Assembly: GCA_963281155.1 (NCBI GenBank)
Contig: CAUJLY010000002.1
Span: forward strand, 1,860,001 to 1,924,000
Source: Rhabditophanes sp. KR3021
Lineage: Eukaryota > Nematoda > Chromadorea > Rhabditida > Alloionematidae
DNA: 64,000 bases
Direction: 5' to 3'
Part shown: one piece after another, positions 56,029-64,000 of the stretch
Numbering within the stretch: the stretch's first letter is position 1
Layout of the letters: each line of letters starts with the position of its first letter
The notes under the pieces: model-generated
Told to the model about the DNA's origin: nothing
What the model saw: only the letters and a program-made list of their open reading frames with translations
The model's database searches: none
Made by a program: the position numbers and the translations under genes

Positions 56029-58450
56029 TTTATTTACATAGTATAAAATACGTTAGCAGATACTAAAAATGAAAGGTAAAATATGCATTTAAAAATAGAG
56101 CAACTACAACAAACGGAAACACAACTATCTTCTCCTCATTGATAAAAGTTTATTAGAATAAAATTGGATGTTTAATTGGATGTGTACTAGTTTGTTGGAA
56201 TTAGAGAAAATCCATTGCCATTTAATATAAGAACCGACTATAAAGAGTAATTTTTCAAACTAAATGATAATTGTAATTGGAAGCAAAGCACTAATAAGGC
56301 AATCCTCAGGAATATGCACTTTCTTTTTACCCATCATTTAAGTAAATTTGGCAATTGAAGAGAGAAAAAGATTTATCCCGTTTAGCCTTACTTTTTTATC
56401 ATTTTTACGTGGCCTAAGTAGTATATTATGTATACACATCATATTCAATGGCCTCATACAAAAACCAAAGTTAACGACAAACTACTTGTTCGCACAAATA
56501 AGATATGCGCTTAAAGATGGGCACAATATTTTTGTCAACGCCTAGAAAAAGAAGTAATATTCATACATTTTTAATGCTTTATGATAAATGTTTGTATGCC
56601 AATGTAAAATATGAATGAAAGACTTGTTACACGCATAGGTGTCGAATTAATATTATTAGCTTTATTAATTTAGTCTCAGCAATGTATAACATAAGTTTAT
56701 TCAGAATATAAAATGACAACCTCACCAAATGTATGATAATAAAAATGCAAAGGAAAGATTTAAAGTTAGTGAAAGATCAGATATTGTGAAGGACCATCTA
56801 GCCACTACCTCGTCTCAGTTACATAAAAAGATGTATATTAGCATGGAGTACTTGAAAAGAAATAATAAGTACTTATCATTAACCAAATAAACGTTTCCAC
56901 AACAAAAAGAGACACATCTTGTTGCAATAAAAACAAGCTAATGTATAATGCTTTTAGCTCATGGATGAAGAAGCACGCATTTAAATGTAATGAATTTCCG
57001 TTTAATAAAGGCATAGTTAACTCAAAAAGTATTTGATTCCTTTAGTTAGTTTGTTTATTCACGACAAATATGGATGAATTGAGTTAAGGTATAGGAAAGA
57101 AGGCTATGGCTATTTTTTACATGCCGAATAAATGTTCTATTTAAGAATAAAAAATAAGTAATAATTTGGATGTTTTGAAAGCAAGCAAAGCTTAATCGGC
57201 TTTTGTCGTTGACATGTAAAAATAAATGTAGTAAAGGATGGCTAGGCACTTGTCAAATTTTTATCTTTTGTATTAAAAAGATTGTTAGCTAGGCTTGACG
57301 TTTATTAAAAGAAAATAATAATTTGGGCGTACGTTGTTGTCATTATTAATAAATTATGTATGTGAAGAGAACAAAAAAGAATTGAAGGCGAATGTAGAAT
57401 TGCTTGGCATTTGATATTGTTTATTCTTTTGTAGCGGTAGTTATTTGTTTAAAGTAATTTATTCATATCTGCTTCAATGTCATTATTTAAATTGTTTGAA
57501 ACTCGACAGAAAGTTGTTTGGAGAAATTACTTTTAAATTATTCATTTCATTCAAAAGTTGTTCATCATGGAAGAACCATAAAGGTCAAAAAATAAGTACA
57601 CGTCCACAATTTTTCTGTTTAGTAACTCTTTAGACGTTTGATAAGCTGTACAGCTAGTTAAACAATGTGATGGAGGGTCTTTTTAAAAGTATCAAACACT
57701 TTCTGGACAAATCAAACATTTTATTAGCCTCAAAAGATCAAATTAAAGAAGGTATAATTTAGTTAATTGTCACAAAATCAGCGTCTTCTATTTTATGTAT
57801 ACATGTATATATAAAGTTGTTTGTATCAAAACCACCCCAAAGGTGAACACGTTTCTTGGTTGTTGTTTCTTTCTTCTCCAGGACAAATATGTAATAAAAA
57901 ATTATTTAGAAAAAGTATACATGGATATATCATTTTTTTAGTAACAAATGCCATATGTAGATGTGCGCCTAACAAAGTAACTCTCTATTTTAATATTCAA
58001 AACTACAATATTCTTCATATCATAGTGTTTCGGTAAAACTAATCAAATTTAACTAACAAAAAATAAAACTACAAAATATGTGGTTGGTAAGAAAGTAAAA
58101 TGTACAAGAATAATAACAGTTTTAGCATACATAAATTAAGAACAACTAAAAATTAGTTTTACAAGTAGAGAGTTATCTTTCTTTTCAAAAAACGAGGCAC
58201 AGGATATCAGTTTAATATATCTAAGGAAACATTTGTTTTTTAAATAAAGCAGTCCTATCAATAAAAATATAATAAATTCGACAAATATAGAATAAACTAT
58301 TCTTGAAATCCTTGATGCTTACTATGTAATCATATGAAGAAATAGAGTGTAGTATAATATATTCTAGTAATATACGTATAATAGTGATAATAATAACTAG
58401 TGGTAAGGGTTTGCATGAATATTAGTAGTCATATTCATTTATTCATCTTC
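56029..58450. other. intergenic region between the receptor and Musashi genes
   Basis: No gene supported. Open frames such as 57445-57633 and 57821-58036 have no recognisable content. The right end should hold the Musashi 3' untranslated region, which is often long in such genes. Confidence 0.4.
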
Positions 58451-59743
58451 TTAGACTCGGCGATAATATTTTAATTTTGTTTCGGAATTCATATCATGAA
58501 AAAAGTTATGATAATTATCTCCTCCCATTGGGTTGAAACCAGTAGTCATGAAGCGTCTATCGTGTAGATCGTGTACATTATTATAATCGGGTATATACGA
58601 TTGTACCATATTATTATGAGCTTCTGCTGTGGTAGGAGGGCGAGGCAATGAAGTGATCCTTGGCCCGTAGTTATTAAAGCTAAATGGTACACTTTGTGGA
58701 GCTTCTGCTGTGGTAGGAGGACGAGGCGATGAAGTGATCCTTGGCCCGTAGTTATTGAAGCTAAATGGTACATTTTGTGGAGAATTGATGCTCACATGTC
58801 CTTCCCTAAGGAAGTTTCCCAGATGATGGATTGCTATAATCAAATTTATTACAAACAATTAATGACAAATATAATCCTTACCTAATAACTGTTCGGGTGC
58901 CATTCCAAGGGGATGTCTAGCCATAGCTGCTTTGGTCTTATTGACTAGAATAGGAAACATGATCTCCTTAGGCTGAGCTTTTTTACACTCCACCATTTTA
59001 GCGTTAATCTCATGGAAGTGAATTTCGCAAACTCTATCAGCTACTTCTTCATCATCAAAAGTGACAAATCCAAATCCTCGGTGTCTTTGAGTAGATTTGT
59101 CATACATGAGCATGGCGTCTTTGACTATTCCAAAATCATCGAAATAATTTCTGAGGTCCTCGATTGTAGAAGTTGAAGAAACGCCTCCAAGAAAAACTTT
59201 CTTCGTACGAACGATTAGTTTTTGAGGAATCTTCTTAGGGAATGCCACCTTTGGATCTATCCGCTTGTTATCTAACTCGTGGTTCGCTAATTCGAGTACT
59301 TTGTCAACGCCTTCTGTTTCGGCAAAGGTAATAAAACCAAAACCTCTTGCCCTTTTTGTTTGTGGATCCCTCATAACCATACACTCTGCAATTTCTCCAA
59401 ATTGTGAGAAATATTCACGCAGCTTTTCGGGAGTTGTTAGAAAGGAAAGCCCTCCTATAAACATCTTGCGAGGGTCATTGTTGCGATCGTCATCAGAAGA
59501 ATCGTCAGTTTGGTATCCATCACCGGTCGAATTTCCTGTAGAGACTTCAGTTGTGGGGTCAGTTTCTGATAAACATTTCTTTTGAATCGTTCCACTGCTT
59601 CCTTCATTATTATTTCTTAGTTCAAACGAAACAGCCCCGGTATCTTCTAACTTCAGCGAAGGTTTATCTTTGAACGTCTTGTAATTGCTCCCAGCATTAA
59701 CCTCCTTGGGAGCTTTCAAAATTGGTGTTTCGATAGTTGTCAT
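58451..59743 (-). CDS. MSI: Musashi-family RNA-binding protein
   Basis: Exons 59743-58882 and 58833-58451 encode 414 residues. RRM1 has [20 protein letters not shown] and [12 protein letters not shown]2 has [29 protein letters not shown] and the Musashi signature [14 protein letters not shown]. Musashi proteins bind UAG-containing 3' regions and control translation in neural and stem cells. The N-terminal ~90 residues are Ser/Thr/Asp-rich and longer than in vertebrates. The C-terminal part contains two copies of a 27-residue repeat with [14 protein letters not shown] and [14 protein letters not shown]1 and hnRNP A are relatives, but the RRM2 end favours Musashi. Confidence 0.9.
58618..58779 (-). 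repeat. 81-bp tandem duplication in the Musashi coding sequence
   Basis: Units 58618-58698 and 58699-58779 differ at only a few bases and encode nearly identical 27-residue repeats in frame. The small divergence points to a recent duplication, possibly variable between individuals. Confidence 0.9.
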
Positions 59744-62700
59744 TCAAACCTCTTCTCTAATAAATTAACAAACAAATAAGTTTCTATCGCGTATAAAAAA
59801 CCTTTCCAGCTACAAACAGATCGCAATTAACCTTTAAATGACCAATTATCTAATACAAAATGATAATTTACTGAGTAAATGGTTGCTGGAAAACGTCGGA
59901 GGTCTTTTGAAACCTGAAATGAAGTAAATTAATACTCTTTTAATTTAATGTACGTGCGAGATAAAGAAATTTGGCGCAATCTATTATTAAAAAATTTTAC
60001 ATGTTTCCACACACCACATCTTCCATGGAAAAGTTGTTTGTAGTTAGACGAGAGTTAATATGCACAATTAATTAGTGTGCACTTGTCAAAATTACCACCT
60101 TAAACGCAATTTTTTAACCTATGGTTCCCTTGCAAAATAATGATTCACTTGCTTTTTACCAAGAACGGCAAAATATCTTTTTGCGTCAATCAAAGCAAAC
60201 ATAAAAAATCCTTTTTAATATGCAAAAAAAGATAAAGAGATAGTTGGAGGAAGCTGGTGGGTCTCTCAATCGCGAAAAAGTAGTTATTGGTATGGCTTTT
60301 GAAAAATGCAAGAGAAGAAGGTTCCTTCGCATATTGTCAACTAAGACGGGGCATTTATGCACACAAGAGCTCACTTCTATTTTTTTCTATGTGCTTGTTT
60401 ATTTTTTGTTGTCTTATGCCTATAGCATGTACATAGAAATTGGATATATCTATATTATATTTTTATCGTGTCTGAAACATTAAAATACCAAATGTTTCAT
60501 GGCCACACGCCGTTCGATGCGATATAGCGCAACTACTATTATTTAAAGTAAGAACATATACATTTTCAAATATATTTACCCCTGCCAATGGCAACAACTT
60601 CGCTACTTTTTATAAAAAGACATAGCAGAAGAAGAAAGATTGTAGGAGAATCACTGGATGTCACACACGTCTATTTTAGACTTGAGATAAGCGACAAAAT
60701 CTCTGTGTTAAGAAATTGTCTCAGATAATAAATGAGAATATGGTTGTGATCGTTGATCTGCATCTCTTCCAAAAGTAAACTTATTGGGGACAATAGGTAA
60801 TATTTACAAATAAATAAAATTAATGAAGTTTGTGCTAAACAAAGGAAACACTAATCCCAATTTGTTGATTGAACTTTATCAAAAAGAATCTAGATCTGTC
60901 GATATTAAAAAACACATATACTTACAATAATTTATCAGTACCCACAAAAAGTGAATGATAAATATATATAATATGTGTATGTGTACACATTTTGTTAATA
61001 AAAACGCATTCATTTATATTGAATACCAGGGTACGACGGAGGATGAAGAAAGAGAGGTCGCGAAACTATCATGAATTTTTATTTTTTTGATAGTTAAGAT
61101 GATAAGCTAAACATTTATACATCATCATATTCTAAACAAATTATGGACCACTTAATTTTAAAGCTTGGCTATCAAATAATTTGTGAAATTCGATTATTTG
61201 ACCTAATTAGGTCAGAGAATAAAGTTATTTCTCCCCCTTGACAACATAAATCAGCTGAGCTCACACAATTAAACGAAGGGATTTGACACAATATGTTATA
61301 TAAAACAATCGAACGGTAGCATATTTAGTATGTGCTTTTAGGAAAAAATATTTCGACAGGTAAATAAATGATGGGAAGAATAAAGGTTTATAAGATGGCC
61401 GTAGTATATTCGGATTTAATAACAAAAAAAGATTGTTACTCAAAAATGGCTACTCTATAATTGCCTGGTTGAGCAAAACTATTAAGTGTGTTATCATGCT
61501 ATTATCAATTGGAAAAATAAGAGACACGTTGCAAATGTAAGGAAGGGGGTTCAATAACATTTAAATAGTTACTTTCGTTTTATCCGTGATTTAAGAAACA
61601 TTCCGTGGTACAAGCACGCCATATCAATAAACGAAGACAATTGTTCCGGTTCTTATCATACTCGGGTGTAAGAGAGGCCAAACTGACACAAAAGAATAGG
61701 GTTACAAATACATACATTTATTTATTTGTTGGATACTGAATTAAAGAGAACGTTAAAAATTAAAAAAAGGTCTAAGTAGGAAGTGGTTTCGCTTTTGAAC
61801 TATAATATTCTTTCTCATATAGTTACATATTCTTTTGACAGTTAGTTCCGATTCATAAACAAATCGATTATATTATGAAAGTAAAAAATAGAAATGATTT
61901 TTGAGGCAAAGTAAAAAAGTATGACTCACTCAAGGTTATATTTTTTAGCTCTTGCTCCCCCATACTATTTCCAATATTTTAAGCTCATTAAGGAAAGAAG
62001 GCCTGAGTTTAAAAGAATGAATAAGTGACTTTTTAAATATCTACCACCATCAACGAATAAATGTTTATCAACAAATATTCATTCAATCTCTTGAAAACTA
62101 AAATAAGTATGATGATGCTTTCTGTCTTAAAAAAGCAATTGTGCGTACATGCGAAAAAATGAATATTCTGTAAACAAAATGAACCTTTCCTTTTTTGTAC
62201 AAAGTGATGAAGGACAAAGTGAGTGGTGACACCAAACGGTATCAATTCATCCCCAACATCTTTCAATTTAAAAATATTTTGTTATTTTTTGTCAAATAGT
62301 GATATCCGTGAAACCATTTGCTGGTTCAAAACTTTAAAATAATCAAATATTTCCATTATCAATAGATGGAGAATCCTTGTGTTATGGAAAATTGTTTAGA
62401 CAACAAGGATTTTTTAGATATGTATAGCTACTTAAGAGATAGTTAAAATTGACAATGCTATATGTGTGAATTTTTTACGCTATTCACTTAAAGGGACCAA
62501 TGATCATACAGATGTGCATTGGAATTAGGAGACATAAAAGTTGATGTCGACAGAGGTCGGAGTATGGAGGGTTGTTGTTGGCAGCAGTTAGGAATGGAGC
62601 CGTTTAAGGGTACGAGGGTCGAAGCGTGTCTCTTCTTTTTGCAAAAAGGAAGTGAATGAATGCACAGTCATGTATTTTTAACTTCAAAATTGTCCTTAGT

Positions 62701-64000
62701 CACCTTAAAAGCTTTTTTGTCAAATGAACATTATGAAGGAACCGTTCAAAAGGCAACACGAAATTTATTTACATTCAACAATCAATGAACGTCAACTTGA
62801 AAATGTACGCTTCCTATTTGCTACTTTGTTTATCAAAAAAATAATAATAAAAAAGAAGTGAATGTCGTTTGCATTTTTATAGAAGTATACGTGTATGTAC
62901 GTATGTATATAAGTTTCGCTTCAAAAAATCAAAGAGCGAGAGAGAAAAGAAAGATGCACATTTTTTATAATTAATTCTATATAGCTAATAGTATTAATGG
63001 AAAAGTTGTGTGTTGAAGTAAATAAAAATTATTGTTTGATGCAAATAAACAAAATTATGTAGGTGGCTGCGCAAAGCTGTAATTGTTTTTTAAAAGAAAT
63101 AGATATTTTAGCCGGCATTCTGGCTATGAATGTGAGTTAACAATGGCAGAGAGGAAGTTTAGAGAGATATACATAGATTAAGTTAATGACATGCTGAGGA
63201 CATAAAACAATTGAATAATCATTCCAATTAATTTACTGAAAGAACTTTCGATTGCTTTACTAATCTGATTACCTTGAAATTAAATTAGAAAAATTTATTT
63301 GATAAGATGGTATATATTGAATAAATTGATAACAAACATCAATGCAATTATATAAATTCAATTGCCTGACAGAAACTCTCTCCTGATTTTTTGAATACGT
63401 ACATATTTAATATTTACGTGTGTCTTTCTCTTATTTTGTTGACAACCGTCACAATTTCGAGCAGCGAAAGAGGCATCAGCTGTTAGGACAAAGGTTAATA
63501 TTGTCGAACTTACATAGCTGATCACCACTCTTACTTATTGTGAATTCAAATGGACTAGTTAAATCTTTATTTGGCTATACAAATAGAAAGATTCAATTAA
63601 TGAATGAAGTAATATATTCTGTACTCTTTGACCTTCAAGGATTTGATAAACTATTTCATTGAATAATTTTGTGATGCATAAATTCTTTTTCTTTTCTACA
63701 CTTAATTAGTATCATTAAAGTAACTGCCTAATCAAATAAACATATGCCTTAGTAATTATTTTCGAACAAACATCCGCTTCCCATTTTTTGTCACCTAAGA
63801 AGTTTTTTATCAAACCAAAATATGAATTCATTTAATAAAATCTTTTCAACCATCACCCCCTGATTAAATCTTTTATCTATTTGATTGAAAGGAAAATTCA
63901 TGAATGGTATTGGTACCTCCAAACAAGAGAATATGCAGTTTAGACATACTTTTCACATGCGGAAGAAAATGTAGAGAATATCAAAGAACATTATGTATCA
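59744..64000. other. 4.2-kb gene-free flank upstream of Musashi
   Basis: No supported coding sequence, tRNA or rRNA is visible to the window edge. Several AT-rich open frames (for example 60244-60483 and 62033-62266) have no recognisable content. Short TATA/TGTA alternations occur near 60960-60990 and 62885-62910. In a window where other spacers are mostly below 2 kb, this is the longest empty stretch and may hold regulatory elements of Musashi or of a neighbour outside. Confidence 0.4.

Noticed and set aside
60244..60483. 79-codon + strand frame upstream of Musashi
   Set aside because: No family match; the second half is a T-rich hydrophobic run typical of chance frames here.
1..64000. tRNA, rRNA, CRISPR or bacterial operon features
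   Set aside because: None was seen by eye; the intron-bearing genes show a eukaryotic nuclear sequence. A tRNAscan run could still find a degenerate tRNA.

Overview
This window is nuclear DNA of a small, AT-rich, compact animal genome. Most genes are split by very short GT-AG introns (about 39-60 nt). The gene set is metazoan: a Cys-loop anion channel, CELF and Musashi RNA-binding proteins, Aurora kinase, a Jupiter-like protein, RP2 and ANKMY2, beside housekeeping genes. Compactness, tiny introns and retained neural and ciliary genes suggest a reduced or parasitic animal. An orthonectid such as Intoshia is my best guess, but no marker here proves it. Exon models were built by hand from splice motifs, reading frame and remembered family sequences; nothing was aligned.

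Layout: 1-1.9 kb MED15-like (-, 3' end cut by the window edge); 3.6-7.7 kb small secreted protein, carboxylesterase and RP2 (+); 8-10.4 kb two small genes and ANKMY2 (-); 12.5-16.1 kb INO80D-like; 17.8-19.6 kb MRPL11 and RFC3, divergent; 19.9-21.6 kb second INO80D-like copy; 21.9-22.5 kb two-TM protein; 23.9-26.6 kb CELF; 27-29.9 kb two small genes and a frameshifted relic; 30.1-34 kb RPL30, exonuclease-like protein, basic protein, Aurora; 34.2-36.6 kb TMEM120; 37.2-39.4 kb katanin-like AAA ATPase and a kelch fragment; 39.7-43.3 kb AASDH and ADAT3; 43.5-44.3 kb TIM22; 45-46.9 kb Jupiter-like; 47.1-49 kb DERA; 49.3-51.1 kb CHMP3 and C1QBP; 51.3-52.2 kb type I membrane protein; 52.6-56 kb Cys-loop receptor; 58.5-59.7 kb Musashi; 59.8-64 kb no gene seen.

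The main discovery candidate is a set of oversized introns. Against a background of ~45 nt, the introns of DERA (1,034 nt), TMEM120 (1,263 nt), the Cys-loop receptor (1,692 nt) and CELF (527 nt) each hold broken coding sequence, always antisense to the host gene. Two of the four are recognisable HNH endonucleases with NUMOD1-like tails, a family of phages, bacteria and nucleocytoplasmic large DNA viruses. A fifth frameshifted relic lies between genes at 29-29.9 kb. This looks like decayed virus-like or homing-endonuclease DNA tolerated inside introns.

A second candidate is a predicted ADAT3-AASDH fusion: a 41-nt in-frame intron joins the two, and retaining it ends the protein after ADAT3.
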